Counted from the first letter of the stretch, positions 8,046 to 18,777 are shown. The stretch: 64,000 bases of DNA from Leclercia adecarboxylata (GCF_006171285.1 NZ_CP040889.1:4154001-4218000), one strand, 5' to 3'. Notes: generated by a model from the sequence alone, not told the origin. A program made the numbers and translations.

Positions 8046-10042
8046 TCGCTCAGGGTGCCCGGCGCGGGCGCCTGTTCCAGCTGGGATAGCGAGCAGTGCA
8101 GTCGCCAGATCAGGGCTGCCAGCTCCTGCCCGGCCGGTTGCGGATGATGGGCCAGGGCATCACAGATGCGCTGAAGCTCGTCCAGGGTGGTGGCAAGGGG
8201 GCGCTGCTGGACGCCGCGCTCGCTCATGATGTCACGCAGCAGCGATACCGCGACGTCACGCACCCGGGAGAGCGGATCTGAGCGTGTCTCCCAGTCGCGA
8301 AGCTGCCAGACCACGTGGCTGCAGTTGAGCAATACCACGCCCCAGCGCAGCAGCCAGCGTCGCGCGAGCGCATCCTGGCTGCTGTTCAGCTGGTTCACAT
8401 GGTGATAGACCAGCGATTCGTATCCATTCTCGCTCAGCCGCGGCCTGCGGCTGAGCTGATCGACAAATCCCCGCCGCAGCTCCCGGATGTGACGACGGCT
8501 TTTCCGCGCGTCCGATCCCGGGCGCAGCACCGCAAAGGCCAGCCACGTCAGCCCCACGCCCAGAATTTTTGCCAGATCGTCATTGAGGAAATCGGCAAAG
8601 TCATACACCGGCGGGTTGGTCACCGAAATAAATGACCCCATAAACACAATCAGCTGACCCCACAGACCGGCCATGGCGGGCATCTGCTGCTTCAGCAGCT
8701 GCATGGTGGTCAGGAGCGGGAACAGAAACAGCAGGAACAGCCACAGATCCGAGATCTGCACCATCAGGCCAAACTTAACCACAAAGCTGAACAGCGACAG
8801 CAGAACCAGGGTACGCAGCAGCAGGGTGAGCGAGTTAAACGGCGAGGCCGCCACCGAATAGAGCACGCTGCTGATCGCCGCCAGGGTCAGAGCCGCTCCC
8901 CCGGCATCCCACTGGGCGGCAATGGTCCAGGCCCCCACCAGACTCAGGGCGCAGAAGGTGCGAAAGCCACTCCACAGCGCTTCAAGATTATCGGTATGGC
9001 GCGCCAGCGCCGGACTGCGGGGCACCGCAAACTCGGTAATCGGGGTGGCCATTTCCACAGCTTTAATCCAGCGGCTGCTGCGCAAATAGAGGCGGCTAAA
9101 GTAAATCAACCGCTGCCAGAAGGCGCGATGGCGATAATCGGCGCTATTTTCCGGCCTGAGCGGGGCGATAATCCGCGCCACGGTATAGAAGTCGGACTCT
9201 GGTCGGGCAAGGGCGGCGAGCAGCTGGTCGATGACCTCACGGGTGTGGGCGGGCGGGTTGGGCCAGTTCAACAGCATGCGGCGCAGGCTTGAGATGGCGC
9301 TGGTCATCCGCAGCTGCTGGTGAAGAAGATAGTTGAGCAGGGCATTCTGGCGGCGAAAACGGTAGTGGCTCCAGAAGGCCTGAATGCGCAGCAGGTTCAT
9401 GGTCAGGATCTGGGCGATCACCTTCTCATGGGCCAGGCGAATGGCATCGTTGCTCTCGGGCTGCCACAGCAGGCTGGCGTGCTCCAGAAGCCTGCTGTGC
9501 ATGGTTTTCAGCGCGGTAATCAGGGCGGTGCCGTCGGAGGTGCTGGGGAGGATCATCATCATCACCCCGCCGCTGAGAATACCGATAATAACTTCGCACA
9601 CCCGGGCCTGGGCGATATCCCACAGCTGGGTGGTGTCGAGGATATCGATGACCGGGAAGGCGATGATCGCCGCGGTATAACCGGCAAGCTGGAAGGCGTA
9701 GGCGACGTTGTTGGTGAAATGGGCGCAGGCCCAGGTACAGACGGCGAGCCAGGCAGCCATGCTGAACAGAAACAGCCAGGGATCGTTGAGCGTATGCCCG
9801 GCAATAATCAGCGCCGCCGTTGCGCCAAGCAGGCTGCCCGCCACGCGGCCGAGACTTTTACTGATTACGCCGCCCACGGTCGGGAAGCTGACCACCGCCG
9901 CCGAGGTCATCGCCCAGTAGGGTTCATCCAGGTTGAGACAGTAGGCGACGGTCAGGGCCAGGCACATCGCTATCCCGTTGCGCAGGGCATAGCGCCACTG
10001 CGCCGGGGACGCTTTAATCCACGGCAGGTTGTGCCAGTTCAC
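8024..10042 (-). CDS. ydhK: YdhK, FUSC-family inner-membrane efflux protein
   Basis: 672-residue membrane protein of the FUSC/AaeB type (E. coli YdhK 670) with two hydrophobic bundles, about residues 15-160 and 355-490, each followed by a cytosolic region. In the related aaeXAB system the AaeB-type protein works with an HlyD-like periplasmic adaptor to export aromatic acids; the YdhK substrate is not known. It overlaps the 3' end of ydhJ by 4 bp, so translation is likely coupled. The adaptor ydhJ is broken by an amber codon in this sequence, which may leave the pump incomplete. Confidence 0.92.
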   Translation of the reverse strand: MNWHNLPWIKASPAQWRYALRNGIAMCLALTVAYCLNLDEPYWAMTSAAVVSFPTVGGVISKSLGRVAGSLLGATAALIIAGHTLNDPWLFLFSMAAWLAVCTWACAHFTNNVAYAFQLAGYTAAIIAFPVIDILDTTQLWDIAQARVCEVIIGILSGGVMMMILPSTSDGTALITALKTMHSRLLEHASLLWQPESNDAIRLAHEKVIAQILTMNLLRIQAFWSHYRFRRQNALLNYLLHQQLRMTSAISSLRRMLLNWPNPPAHTREVIDQLLAALARPESDFYTVARIIAPLRPENSADYRHRAFWQRLIYFSRLYLRSSRWIKAVEMATPITEFAVPRSPALARHTDNLEALWSGFRTFCALSLVGAWTIAAQWDAGGAALTLAAISSVLYSVAASPFNSLTLLLRTLVLLSLFSFVVKFGLMVQISDLWLFLLFLFPLLTTMQLLKQQMPAMAGLWGQLIVFMGSFISVTNPPVYDFADFLNDDLAKILGVGLTWLAFAVLRPGSDARKSRRHIRELRRGFVDQLSRRPRLSENGYESLVYHHVNQLNSSQDALARRWLLRWGVVLLNCSHVVWQLRDWETRSDPLSRVRDVAVSLLRDIMSERGVQQRPLATTLDELQRICDALAHHPQPAGQELAALIWRLHCSLSQLEQAPAPGTLSDQITPQA

Positions 10043-10896
10043 GGCGCGGTGCCGATGGAAACGGTGCAGGTGGTGCCGGAGACCAGGTTCAGGTCCGCTG
10101 GCAGCTGGTCAAAAGCGATGCGCACCGGGATGCGCTGCGCCAGCCGCACCCACGGGATATTAGGCTTAACGTCCGGCACCAGGCCAGAGTCGGTCTCCAC
10201 GCTCTGATCGTAGATGGCGCGACCGATACTGGATACGTGACCCTGTAACCTTTGCGAACCGCTGTAGAGGACAATCTGCGCTGGCGCACCCTCACGGATA
10301 TGCCGGAGCTTGGTCTCTTCGAAATAGCCCACCACGTAAAAGGAGTGGCTATCGACCAGGGCAAACACCGGCTAGCCGGTGGTGGCATAATCGCCCACGC
10401 GGGTGGAGAGATTGGTCACCCAGCCGTCTACCGGGGCTTTAACCACCGTCTGGGTCAGCTGCCACTGGGCCTGTTTGAGGGTTGCTTCGGCTACCGCCAC
10501 GCTGGCCTGCATCGCCTTGACGTTAATGTTGGCGGTATCCAGATCTTCTGCGGAGATATACTTTTGCGACAGATGGCGGCGACGGTTGGCTTCGTTATTG
10601 GCTTTTGCCAGGTCGGACTGGGCTTTTGCCAGCTGGGCTTCGGCGTTCAGCACCGCAATATGGTAAGGCGTCTCATCAATCTGAAACAGCACCTCACCCG
10701 CATGCACAAACTGATTATCTTTAATCTTAAGAGTGGTAATGGTGCCGGAGACCTGGGGCGTTACGCTGACCTGTTCGGCGCGCACTTTTCCGTCCCGGGT
10801 CCAGGGTGACTGCATGTAATAGTTCCAGAGCCACCAGCCGGCAATCAGCGCCAGGGCCAGAACCAGCAATGATGAAAAATACTTAATTGTTTTCAT
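10039..10896 (-). pseudogene. ydhJ: YdhJ, HlyD-family periplasmic adaptor, interrupted by in-frame amber codon
   Basis: Homologue of E. coli YdhJ (285 residues); the interval encodes exactly 285 residues plus the stop if one internal TAG is read through. An N-terminal membrane anchor is followed by the biotinyl-lipoyl half-motif, coiled-coil hairpin and beta-barrel. The TAG is codon 175 (10374-10372), in DYATTG-stop-PVFALVDS, where E. coli has one sense residue between the Gly and Pro. The reading frame is unchanged on both sides, so this is a point change rather than a frameshift. A GTG two codons after the stop could allow a restart but without a visible ribosome site. The start ATG at 10896 gives MKTIKYFS. 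It could be a sequencing error, an amber allele in a suppressor host, or a decaying gene. Confidence 0.85.
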
Positions 10897-10904
10897 AATG
10901 TTAG

Positions 10905-11141
10905 TCACCACACAATCAACAGAACCAGTCCCAGGCATACTGCCAGGACAAACAGTGAAAGATCCATCAGCATGGGATGCCAGATTTCACCGGAATAGAT
11001 CCAGTCGCGCAGCAAGCGGTGGGTGACAAGCCAGAGAACAAAACCCAGCATCACCGCTTTAAACAGGGGAGGAAAGTAAACCGAGGCACCCACTATCAGA
11101 TCCTGAAGCGGTAACCCCGTGGCGTTAAGCGTGAAATTCAC
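10905..11141 (-). CDS. ydhI: YdhI, DUF1656 small membrane protein (AaeX-like)
   Basis: 78-residue protein with two membrane segments, first gene of the ydhIJK operon; DUF1656 proteins accompany HlyD/FUSC pairs. A GTG start at 11141 is chosen because it matches the E. coli length and N-terminus and has AAGGAA eight bases upstream; a longer reading from 11159 would place that ribosome site inside the gene. It is divergent from slyA. Confidence 0.88.
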   Translation of the reverse strand: MNFTLNATGLPLQDLIVGASVYFPPLFKAVMLGFVLWLVTHRLLRDWIYSGEIWHPMLMDLSLFVLAVCLGLVLLIVW

Positions 11142-11307
11142 GTGCCGGTTCCTTTGCAAATGGGGTAGTGGCCAAAAAGCGCGGCCGCATAACGCGCTGG
11201 GGCGTCATAACAAAGTGTAAAACAGACTGTCGTCAAGGTTGAATGCAGTATTGCATTTGTTTTGGCAATATAAATGCTGCACACTATTCTAAAATCAGTA
11301 TAATAAC

Positions 11308-11319
11308 TTAGCAAGCTAA
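11308..11319. promoter_or_regulatory. SlyA operator
   Basis: TTAGCAAGCTAA is a perfect 12-bp palindrome identical to the high-affinity SlyA binding sequence described for Salmonella. It lies 10 bp before the slyA ATG, in the divergent slyA/ydhI region, so it likely serves autorepression and possibly control of ydhIJK. Confidence 0.85.
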
Positions 11320-11329
11320 TTATAAGGAG

Positions 11330-11770
11330 ATGAAATTGGAATCGCCATTAGGTTCTGATCTGGCCAGGTTAGTACGCATCTGGCGTGCTCTGATTGACCA
11401 TCGCCTGAAACCTCTGGAATTGACACAGACGCATTGGGTCACGCTGCATAACATTCATCAGCTGCCGCCCGACCAGTCACAGATCCAACTGGCAAAAGCG
11501 ATAGGCATCGAGCAGCCTTCACTGGTACGTACGCTCGATCAACTGGAAGAGAAGGGGCTGATTTCACGCCAGACCTGTGCCAGCGATCGTCGTGCCAAGC
11601 GGATTAAACTCACTGAAAAAGCGACCCCCATCATCACAGAGATGGAGGCGGTCATCAGCAAAACGCGCAGTGAAATCCTCAGTGGGATCTCACCTGCTGA
11701 ACTGGAACTGCTGATCGCGCTGGTTGCCCGGCTCGAGCACAATATCAATGAGCTACAGTCCCGCGACTGA
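11330..11770 (+). CDS. slyA: SlyA, MarR-family transcriptional regulator
   Basis: 146-residue winged-helix MarR-type dimer (E. coli 144) that counteracts H-NS silencing and responds to small aromatic molecules. Residues 30-95 form the winged helix ([20 protein letters not shown] and [11 protein letters not shown]). The protein is almost identical to E. coli SlyA up to about residue 100. The ATG at 11330 is adjacent to AAGGAG; a TTG two codons later has better spacing and could be the real start. The gene carries its own operator upstream and a strong terminator downstream. Confidence 0.97.
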   Translation: MKLESPLGSDLARLVRIWRALIDHRLKPLELTQTHWVTLHNIHQLPPDQSQIQLAKAIGIEQPSLVRTLDQLEEKGLISRQTCASDRRAKRIKLTEKATPIITEMEAVISKTRSEILSGISPAELELLIALVARLEHNINELQSRD

Positions 11771-11774
11771 CCTT

Positions 11775-11805
11775 TAAAAAAGCCTTGCTGATGCAAGGCT
11801 TTTTC
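11775..11805. terminator. Bidirectional terminator slyA / diguanylate cyclase
   Basis: Stem AGCCTTGC/GCAAGGCT (11781-11788 and 11793-11800), loop TGAT, with A5 to the left and T4 to the right. It serves both convergent genes. Confidence 0.9.
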
Positions 11806-11806
11806 T

Positions 11807-13213
11807 TTACCCAAACACCACCACCCGGTTACGCCCGGTCTCTTTCGCCTCGTACATCGCCTTGTCTGCGTACCCGACGCACTCTTCAGCGCTGATTTTC
11901 GACGTGGCGGTAAACACCCCCATACTGATGGTGATGGGCTCGGGAAGCTGCCCGTCGGTACTGGCTTTATCAAAGCTGCTCAGTTTTAAGCGGATCCGCT
12001 CTGCCACCTGGCGTGCCGCCTCGGGAGGCGTATGGGTTAACAGCAGGACAAACTCCTCTCCGCCGATGCGTGCCGCAACGTCCTGCGGCCGAACCGAATC
12101 CATCAGCAGCTGGGCGACAAACTGCAACACCTTATCTCCCTGCAGATGCCCGTAGCAGTCGTTGATGCGCTTAAAACGATCGAGATCGCTGACGATAACC
12201 GAGACCGGCTCCGTCGGTTTTACCGTGCGCAGGGCATGATTGAGGGTGTCATAAAAATAGCTGCGATTATAAAGCCGCGTCAGCGGATCGCGAATGGAGT
12301 TCTGATAAGACTGCTGATACTTCAGATGCGACTCGCGATAAAGATTAAAGACGTCATACAGCAGAACGAAAATAATCAGCAGCGTGGCGACGGCTTCAAA
12401 TAACCGGGCGCGATACCAGGAGAGATCTTCCGCGTGCCCACCTAAAAACAGCATCGCAAGCGTGGCGATATAACAGATACATAAGAAGTTACCGCCAATC
12501 CAGAACAGGTTACGCACCCGCGTAATACTCATCAGAGTTGCTAATGAAATAACCCAGAGCGCAATAAGCGTGATGTTCGTTGGCTTTTTCCACAGCAACA
12601 TATATTGCCGGGTTTCATTGTCAACCAGGTCTAATGTTAATAAAGGCGAGTTGCTGGAATAGAGCCAGGCCAGGATCAATATCAGAGCCGTGAAAATAAA
12701 CATCCCGGAAATGACTGCCACATGGAAAGTGCGTGACAGCGAACGGTTGCGGAGAGCGAAAAGCACGGCCGAGACGATAAACAGCACGGCCATCAGCAGA
12801 TGGCGGAACGTAAAGTAGATCATGGCGTCGTTGTAGTTAACGACGTCAAACTGATATAGATCCAGCCAGGCCGGGTAGCTGGAGAGTGTGCCCACCATCA
12901 GCAGAGCCGAACCGGCGAAGGCGAATGAAAAGGCCATCAGATATAACCGCATCCTGTCACACCAGTATTTCATCGCCATAAAACTGGCAATGAAAAGGTG
13001 GAACACCAGTAAAAAGATGGTGAGCATGGGAAACAAAAGCGGTGAAAACGAGGGGATCTTTTCCACCAGTTCATTAAACAGAGAATGTAAGATCCCGATG
13101 ACAATAAAACAGCCCACAAAGAACTGAACATACTTGTTCTTAATATAATGATTTATCGCAAGCATATATAACTTTAAAATTAAAAATATCGAAGGATTTG
13201 CGAATAGTCTCAT
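11807..13213 (-). CDS. Membrane diguanylate cyclase (GGDEF domain)
   Basis: 468 residues. The first about 290 form roughly eight hydrophobic segments (a MASE-type sensor region whose subfamily I cannot name), followed by a GGDEF domain. The active-site motif is GGEEF at 384-388, and RPQD five residues before it is the inhibitory I-site, so feedback inhibition by c-di-GMP is expected. The product would be c-di-GMP made from two GTP. The gene lies between slyA and slyB, which are adjacent in E. coli, so it is an insertion relative to that order. Its 5' end (12,550-13,213) is clearly more A+T-rich than its neighbours. Confidence 0.88.
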   Translation of the reverse strand: MRLFANPSIFLILKLYMLAINHYIKNKYVQFFVGCFIVIGILHSLFNELVEKIPSFSPLLFPMLTIFLLVFHLFIASFMAMKYWCDRMRLYLMAFSFAFAGSALLMVGTLSSYPAWLDLYQFDVVNYNDAMIYFTFRHLLMAVLFIVSAVLFALRNRSLSRTFHVAVISGMFIFTALILILAWLYSSNSPLLTLDLVDNETRQYMLLWKKPTNITLIALWVISLATLMSITRVRNLFWIGGNFLCICYIATLAMLFLGGHAEDLSWYRARLFEAVATLLIIFVLLYDVFNLYRESHLKYQQSYQNSIRDPLTRLYNRSYFYDTLNHALRTVKPTEPVSVIVSDLDRFKRINDCYGHLQGDKVLQFVAQLLMDSVRPQDVAARIGGEEFVLLLTHTPPEAARQVAERIRLKLSSFDKASTDGQLPEPITISMGVFTATSKISAEECVGYADKAMYEAKETGRNRVVVFG

Positions 13214-13319
13214 ATGCGCAGGTGTAATACTTTGCGCAGGAACAAGAGATGGAAGTATTAAATATAAGTGCGGTGAATGTATTAAGTGAATATATTCACG
13301 TGAGTGCTACTAGAAGAGA

Positions 13320-13345
13320 ACGGACGTGGTCAGGAGACCACGTCC
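13320..13345 (-). terminator. Terminator downstream of slyB
   Basis: GGACGTGGTC/GACCACGTCC, a perfect 10-bp stem with a 4-base loop, followed on the minus strand by a T-rich but interrupted tail (GTTCTCTTCT). Confidence 0.7.
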
Positions 13346-13354
13346 ATAACGTTA

Positions 13355-13822
13355 TTAACGCGGAGAAACGGTAACCTGGCTGCCGTTGCTGGCCAGGACT
13401 ACGCGTTGACCTGCCGCGAATCGGGTGTTGCCCTGCTTCTGGACCACCATAATGGTGCTACCGTCGTCCTTGCGGATCTCCAGCTCAACGCCCTGGGATT
13501 TGTTCATCGCACCCTGGACGCCCTGACCTGCAACACCACCGGCTACGGCACCCGCAGCGGTTGCCAGAGAACGGCCTGTGCCGCCACCGACGGTGTTACC
13601 GAGGAAACCACCCAGTACCGCACCACCCAGTGCGCCGATCACGTTGTTCTCGTCACCGCCCTGAATCTGTACCGGGCGCGTGTTCACGATGGTGCCATAA
13701 GTGACATTCTGAACCTGTTTCGCCTCAGAGGCACTGTACACATCCCCGGAAAGGGAACTGTCATTCACACAGCCAGCCAGAGTAAATCCAACCAACGAAA
13801 CGGCCAGTACACGTAAAATCAT
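13355..13822 (-). CDS. slyB: SlyB outer-membrane lipoprotein
   Basis: 155-residue glycine-zipper lipoprotein, the same length as E. coli SlyB, part of the PhoPQ stress regulon in enterics, where it stabilises outer-membrane proteins. The lipobox LAGC places the lipidated Cys at residue 18; the glycine-zipper segment is near residues 60-105 (ALGGAVLGGFLGNTVGGG) and a C-terminal beta-rich region follows. A TATAAT lies about 55 bp upstream. No clean PhoP box was seen. Confidence 0.95.
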   Translation of the reverse strand: MILRVLAVSLVGFTLAGCVNDSSLSGDVYSASEAKQVQNVTYGTIVNTRPVQIQGGDENNVIGALGGAVLGGFLGNTVGGGTGRSLATAAGAVAGGVAGQGVQGAMNKSQGVELEIRKDDGSTIMVVQKQGNTRFAAGQRVVLASNGSQVTVSPR

Positions 13823-14107
13823 TTGAATCTCCTGTTCACCAAAAACGCTCTTTGAGCATCCGTTATGGCTAAATTATATGGCATCAATAGCCATAAATCC
13901 TATCTTTGCTCAAACACAATCAGAATGATACTCGAAACTCAATCAACCATAGCTATACAAGCGACGATATCACCCTGCGGGCGATGCGGATAATTCCTGG
14001 AATGATGCCCGGCGCCAGCTATTGTTAAAAAGTATTAGTCCGCCGTAGCATTGATAATCGGTTTATGGTGGAGTGAGTCATCAGCCCATACGGATAAAGG
14101 AAAACGG

Positions 14108-15232
14108 ATGAAATCGGGTCGCTACATTGGCGTAATGTCAGGAACCAGTCTGGATGGTGTGGATGTCGTTCTTGCGGCAATAGATGAGAATATGGTGGCG
14201 CAGCAGGCAAGCCTCAGCTGGCCTATTCCTCAGCACATGAAACAAGCGATCCTGAATATCTGTCAGGGCCAACAGCTGACGCTGTCGCAGCTGGGGCAGC
14301 TGGATACGCAGCTGGGACGCCTGTTCGGTGATGCCGTGCAGGCGTTGATGGATCAGGAGAACCTGCGCCCTCAGGATGTCGTGGCGATCGGCTGTCACGG
14401 GCAAACGGTCTGGCATGAGCCGGGCGGCGAGGCCCCGCATACCCTGCAGATTGGCGATAACAACCAGATCGTCGCCAAAACCGGCGTCACGGTGGTAGGG
14501 GATTTCCGCCGCCGCGACATCGCGCTTGGCGGGCAGGGCGCACCGCTGGTTCCCGCGTTCCACCATGCGCTGCTGGCGCATCCGACGGAGCGCCGCATGG
14601 TGCTGAACATCGGCGGCATCGCCAATCTCTCCTTATTGATCCCCGGCCAGCCGGTGCGCGGTTTCGACACCGGGCCGGGCAATATGCTGATGGACGCCTG
14701 GATCTGGCGTCAGGCGGGCAAACCCTACGATAAAGATGCCCAGTGGGCCTGCAGTGGCAAGGTCATTATCCCGCTGCTGCAAAGCATGCTGTGCGATCCC
14801 TATTTTGCCGCACCGGCGCCGAAAAGCACCGGCCGCGAATACTTCAACTACGGCTGGCTCGAACGTCAGCTGGCGAACTTCCCGGGCCTGGCTCCTGAGG
14901 ACGTGCAGGCCACGCTGGCGGAGCTCACTGCCGTTTCGGTGTCGGAACAGGTGTTGCTCAGCGGTGGCTGCGAGCGTCTGCTGGTGTGCGGCGGCGGCGG
15001 TCGTAACCCACTGGTGATGACGCGCCTCGCCGGTCTGCTGCCGGGTACGGAAGTGACCACCACCGACAAGGCGGGGATCAGCGGTGACGATATGGAAGCG
15101 CTGGCCTTCGCCTGGCTGGCGTGGCGCACGGTGGCGGGCCTGCCGGGAAACTTACCCTCAGTGACCGGTGCCCGTGAAGCCAGCGTCTTAGGTGCTGTTT
15201 TTCCAGCGAATCCGCGGCAAAATCAGAGTTAA
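14108..15232 (+). CDS. anmK: Anhydro-N-acetylmuramic acid kinase
   Basis: Phosphorylates and hydrolyses 1,6-anhydroMurNAc to MurNAc-6-phosphate in cell-wall recycling, upstream of MurQ. 374 residues (E. coli 369) of the ASKHA fold. Motifs: [12 protein letters not shown] at the N-terminus, [28 protein letters not shown] and GGGGRNPLV. The ATG at 14108 gives [13 protein letters not shown]; a reading from 14051 adds unrelated residues. Transcribed with mliC and pdxH downstream. Confidence 0.96.
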   Translation: MKSGRYIGVMSGTSLDGVDVVLAAIDENMVAQQASLSWPIPQHMKQAILNICQGQQLTLSQLGQLDTQLGRLFGDAVQALMDQENLRPQDVVAIGCHGQTVWHEPGGEAPHTLQIGDNNQIVAKTGVTVVGDFRRRDIALGGQGAPLVPAFHHALLAHPTERRMVLNIGGIANLSLLIPGQPVRGFDTGPGNMLMDAWIWRQAGKPYDKDAQWACSGKVIIPLLQSMLCDPYFAAPAPKSTGREYFNYGWLERQLANFPGLAPEDVQATLAELTAVSVSEQVLLSGGCERLLVCGGGGRNPLVMTRLAGLLPGTEVTTTDKAGISGDDMEALAFAWLAWRTVAGLPGNLPSVTGAREASVLGAVFPANPRQNQS

Positions 15233-15327
15233 CCGAATTTCGCTTAAGCACGCCGTGGGTAAAAATACCGAAAAAAACGGGAGGGCGTTCGCGCTCTCCG
15301 GGACCAAAAAGTCTTCGGAATTTACCC

Positions 15328-15651
15328 ATGAAAAAACTGCTTCTTGCTTTTACCCCCTTCCTGCTGGCGAGCTGTAGCGTCTACAACCAGTTCGTCGAGC
15401 GCATGCAAACCGACACCCTGGCCTATCAGTGTGAAGAAAAACCGCTCACCGTTAAGCTCAATAATCCGCGCCAGGAAGTCAGCTTCGTCTATGACAATAA
15501 GCTGCTGACGCTGAAGCAGGGGATGTCGGCCTCCGGTACCCGTTACAGCGACGGCGTGTATGTCTTCTGGTCGAAAGGTGACAGTGCGACGGTTTACAAG
15601 CGCGATCGCATTGTGCTGAACAATTGTCAGATCGAAAATCCGAAGCGTTGA
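15328..15651 (+). CDS. mliC: MliC, membrane-bound lysozyme inhibitor lipoprotein
   Basis: 107-residue lipoprotein that inhibits C-type lysozyme. The lipobox LLASC places the lipidated Cys at residue 16. The MliC fold is indicated by [19 protein letters not shown] and [19 protein letters not shown]. The C-terminal NNCQ provides the disulfide partner. It sits between anmK and pdxH as in E. coli. Confidence 0.94.
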   Translation: MKKLLLAFTPFLLASCSVYNQFVERMQTDTLAYQCEEKPLTVKLNNPRQEVSFVYDNKLLTLKQGMSASGTRYSDGVYVFWSKGDSATVYKRDRIVLNNCQIENPKR

Positions 15652-15708
15652 GATTTTGCAGGGGGCGGCGCACAATAGCGTCACCCATTGTCAACGTCAG
15701 CTAACGCC

Positions 15709-16365
15709 ATGTCAGATAACGATGAATTGCAGAAAATCGCGCACCTCCGGCGCGAATACACCAAAGGCGGCCTGCGTCGCCAGGATCTCCCCGCCGAGCC
15801 GCTGGTGCTGTTTGAACACTGGCTGAAACAGGCCTGTGAAGCAAAACTGGCCGATCCGACCGCCATGGTGGTCGCCACCGTCGATGAAAAGGGTCAACCC
15901 TACCAGCGCATTGTCCTGCTCAAGCATTACGACGATAAAGGACTGGTGTTTTACACCAACCTCGGCAGCCGCAAAGCGCAGCACCTCGAACACAACCCGC
16001 GTATCAGTCTGCTCTTCCCGTGGCATATGCTGGAGCGCCAGGTGATGGTCACTGGCACCGTTGAGCGTCTCTCCACGCTTGAGGTGGTGAAGTATTTCCA
16101 CAGCCGACCGCGCGACAGCCAGATTGGCGCCTGGGTCTCTAAACAGTCCAGCCGCATCTCTGCCCGCGGCGTGCTGGAAAGCAAGTTCCTCGAGCTGAAA
16201 CAGAAATTCCAGCAGGGCGAAGTGCCGCTGCCGAGCTTCTGGGGCGGTTTCCGCGTCCAGGTCCAGCAGATGGAGTTCTGGCAGGGCGGTGAACATCGAC
16301 TCCACGACCGCTTTTTATACCAGCGCGATAACGATGCCTGGAAAATCGATCGACTGGCACCTTAA
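15709..16365 (+). CDS. pdxH: Pyridoxine/pyridoxamine 5'-phosphate oxidase
   Basis: FMN enzyme of 218 residues (identical length in E. coli) that oxidises PNP or PMP to pyridoxal 5'-phosphate. Signature regions are [19 protein letters not shown] (FMN), [11 protein letters not shown] (substrate) and FWGGFR. The ATG at 15709 gives MSDNDELQ; a TTG seven codons earlier is not supported. A hairpin after the stop separates it from tyrS, while pdxY, a PLP salvage kinase, follows tyrS. Confidence 0.97.
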   Translation: MSDNDELQKIAHLRREYTKGGLRRQDLPAEPLVLFEHWLKQACEAKLADPTAMVVATVDEKGQPYQRIVLLKHYDDKGLVFYTNLGSRKAQHLEHNPRISLLFPWHMLERQVMVTGTVERLSTLEVVKYFHSRPRDSQIGAWVSKQSSRISARGVLESKFLELKQKFQQGEVPLPSFWGGFRVQVQQMEFWQGGEHRLHDRFLYQRDNDAWKIDRLAP

Positions 16366-16385
16366 TCCCCGAAATTTGTTCTCTT

Positions 16386-16420
16386 AAGCGCTGGTACAAC
16401 GAGTGTCAGCGCTTTATTCT
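16386..16420 (+). terminator. Terminator-like hairpin pdxH-tyrS
   Basis: AAGCGCTG-N13-CAGCGCTT followed by TATTCT: an 8-bp perfect stem with a wide loop and weak T tail. Confidence 0.5.
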
Positions 16421-16491
16421 ATGTACCTTTCGCGTCTGGCGAAAAGTCGTGTACCGGCAAAGGTGCAGTCGTTTTATACATGGAGAATTTG

Positions 16492-17766
16492 ATGGCAAGC
16501 AGTAACTTGATTAAACAATTGCAAGAGCGGGGGCTGGTAGCCCAGGTGACGGACGAGGAAGCGTTAGCAGAGCGACTGGCGCAAGGCCCGATCGCGCTCT
16601 ATTGCGGCTTCGATCCTACCGCTGACAGCTTGCATTTGGGGCATCTGGTTCCTTTGTTATGCCTGAAACGCTTCCAGCTGGCAGGCCATAAGCCTGTGGC
16701 ACTGGTCGGCGGCGCAACGGGTCTGATTGGCGACCCGAGCTTCAAAGCCGCTGAGCGTAAACTGAATACGGCAGACACCGTGCAGGAGTGGGTGGCAAAA
16801 ATCCGCAAACAGGTTGCCCCATTCCTCGACTTCGACTGTGGTGAGAACTCAGCGATTGCCGCGAACAACTACGACTGGTTTGGCGGCATGAACGTGCTGA
16901 CCTTCCTGCGTGATATCGGCAAGCACTTCTCCGTTAACCAGATGATCAACAAAGAAGCGGTGAAGCAGCGTCTGAACCGTGACGATCAGGGCATCTCCTT
17001 TACCGAGTTCTCCTACAACCTGCTGCAGGGTTATGACTTCGCCTGCCTGAACGAGCTGCACGGCGTTGCCCTGCAGATTGGCGGCTCTGACCAGTGGGGT
17101 AACATCACCTCCGGTATCGATCTGACCCGTCGTCTGCACCAGAATCAGGTCTTTGGTCTCACCGTTCCGCTGATCACCAAAGCAGACGGCACCAAATTCG
17201 GTAAAACTGAAGGCGGCGCGGTATGGCTCGATCCGAAGAAAACCAGCCCGTACAAGTTCTACCAGTTCTGGATCAACACCGCGGATGCTGACGTCTATCG
17301 CTTCCTGAAGTTCTTCACCTTTATGGACATCGACGCGATCAATGCCCTGGAAGAAGAAGACAAGAACAGCGGCAAAGCCCCACGCGCCCAGTACGTGCTG
17401 GCAGATGAAGTGACGAAGCTGGTTCACGGTGAAGAGGGCCTGGCAGCGGCGAAGCGTATCACTGCCAGCCTGTTTAACGGCACCTTAAGCGATCTGAGCG
17501 AAGAAGACTTCGAACAGCTGGCGCAGGATGGTGTGCCGATGGTTGAGATGGACAAAGGCGCCGATCTGATGCAGGCCCTGGTGGATTCTGAGCTGCAGCC
17601 GTCCCGCGGTCAGGCACGTAAAACCATCGCCTCGAACGCCATCACCATTAACGGTGAAAAACAGTCTGACCCGGAGTACATCTTCACCGACAGTGATCGT
17701 CTGTTTGGTCTTTATACCTTACTGCGTCGCGGCAAGAAGAATTACTGTCTGGTTTGCTGGAAATAA
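16492..17766 (+). CDS. tyrS: Tyrosyl-tRNA synthetase
   Basis: Class I aminoacyl-tRNA synthetase of 424 residues (E. coli 424). The HIGH signature appears as HLGH near residue 48, the KMSKS loop as KFGKT, and a C-terminal S4-type RNA-binding domain covers roughly residues 355-424 ([19 protein letters not shown]). The ATG at 16492 ([10 protein letters not shown]) is chosen over an ATG four codons earlier, which has no family support. It is followed by a strong terminator and then pdxY, the usual order. Confidence 0.98.
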   Translation: MASSNLIKQLQERGLVAQVTDEEALAERLAQGPIALYCGFDPTADSLHLGHLVPLLCLKRFQLAGHKPVALVGGATGLIGDPSFKAAERKLNTADTVQEWVAKIRKQVAPFLDFDCGENSAIAANNYDWFGGMNVLTFLRDIGKHFSVNQMINKEAVKQRLNRDDQGISFTEFSYNLLQGYDFACLNELHGVALQIGGSDQWGNITSGIDLTRRLHQNQVFGLTVPLITKADGTKFGKTEGGAVWLDPKKTSPYKFYQFWINTADADVYRFLKFFTFMDIDAINALEEEDKNSGKAPRAQYVLADEVTKLVHGEEGLAAAKRITASLFNGTLSDLSEEDFEQLAQDGVPMVEMDKGADLMQALVDSELQPSRGQARKTIASNAITINGEKQSDPEYIFTDSDRLFGLYTLLRRGKKNYCLVCWK

Positions 17767-17779
17767 TCATAAAAGCACA

Positions 17780-17811
17780 GGGGCGTGGGAAACCACGCCC
17801 CTTTATTTTTT
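17780..17811 (+). terminator. Terminator downstream of tyrS
   Basis: GGGGCGTGG-GAAA-CCACGCCCC, a perfect 9-bp stem with a GAAA tetraloop, followed by TTTATTTTTT. Confidence 0.92.
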
Positions 17812-17829
17812 CAGGGTTGTGGTAAGAAC

Positions 17830-18690
17830 ATGAAGAATATCCTCGCCATCCAGTCCCACGTTGTCTTTGGGCATGCTGGCAACAGCGCCGCTGAGTTTCC
17901 GATGCGTCGTCTCGGGGCCAACGTCTGGCCGTTAAACACCGTTCAGTTTTCCAACCATACGCAATACGGCAAGTGGACCGGTTGCGTGATGCCGCCCGCT
18001 CATCTTACGGAGATTGTTCAGGGCATCGCCGATATCGACAAACTGAAAACCTGCGATGCCGTGCTGAGCGGCTACCTGGGTTCTGCAGAGCAGGGCGAGC
18101 ATATTCTCGGTATCGTCCGCCAGGTGAAGGCGGCGAACCCGGCGGCGAAATACTTCTGTGACCCGGTGATGGGCCATCCGGAAAAGGGCTGTATCGTGGC
18201 GCCGGGCGTGGCGGAGTTCCACGTGCGTCACGCTTTACCGGCCAGCGACATTATCGCCCCGAACCTTATCGAGCTGGAGATCCTCTGCGAGCACCCGGTG
18301 AACAGCGTGGAAGAGGCCGTGGCGGCGTCCCGCGAACTGATTGCGATGGGGCCTGAGATCGTGCTGGTGAAGCATCTGGCCCGCGCCGGATTAAGCCCGG
18401 ATCGCTTTGAAATGCTGCTGGTAACCAAAGATGAAGCCTGGCACATCAGCCGTCCGCTGGTGGATTTCGGCAGCCGCCAGCCGGTAGGCGTAGGCGATGT
18501 CACCAGCGGTCTGCTGCTGGTGAAACTGCTGCAGGGTGCAACGGTGCGTGATGCGCTGGAGCACGTCACGGCGGCGGTGTATGAGATTATGATCGCCACA
18601 AAAGAGATGCAGGAGTACGAACTGCAGGTGGTGGCCGCCCAGGATCGTATCGCGAAGCCAGAACACGTCTTTAGCGCGACCCAGCTCTGA
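17830..18690 (+). CDS. pdxY: Pyridoxal kinase PdxY
   Basis: Phosphorylates pyridoxal in the PLP salvage route. 286 residues (E. coli 287), ribokinase fold. Visible motifs are [14 protein letters not shown] near the N-terminus, [12 protein letters not shown], and the anion-hole region [12 protein letters not shown] with the catalytic Asp. The ATG at 17830 gives [11 protein letters not shown]; earlier in-frame ATG codons fall in the tyrS terminator. It is followed by a REP pair. Confidence 0.96.
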   Translation: MKNILAIQSHVVFGHAGNSAAEFPMRRLGANVWPLNTVQFSNHTQYGKWTGCVMPPAHLTEIVQGIADIDKLKTCDAVLSGYLGSAEQGEHILGIVRQVKAANPAAKYFCDPVMGHPEKGCIVAPGVAEFHVRHALPASDIIAPNLIELEILCEHPVNSVEEAVAASRELIAMGPEIVLVKHLARAGLSPDRFEMLLVTKDEAWHISRPLVDFGSRQPVGVGDVTSGLLLVKLLQGATVRDALEHVTAAVYEIMIATKEMQEYELQVVAAQDRIAKPEHVFSATQL

Positions 18691-18698
18691 CAAAAAAA

Positions 18699-18766
18699 GC
18701 CGGGTGGCGCTTCGCTAACCCGGCCTACGGAATCTGTAGGCCCGGCAAGCGAAGCGCCGCCGGGCA
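18699..18766. repeat. Pair of inverted REP (BIME-type) elements
   Basis: GCCGGGTGGCGCTTCGC..CCGGCCTAC and GTAGGCCCGGC..GCGAAGCGCCGCCGGGC are two palindromic REP units in inverted orientation separated by GGAATCT. They lie in the convergent pdxY/gstA gap and probably also act as a 3' mRNA stabiliser or terminator. Confidence 0.9.
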
Positions 18767-18777
18767 AAAAAATCCTC

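Noticed and set aside
13830..13910. Possible PhoP box upstream of slyB
   Set aside because: GGATTTA..ATTGA is too far from the GTTTA-N5-GTTTA consensus to call, although PhoP control is known in relatives.
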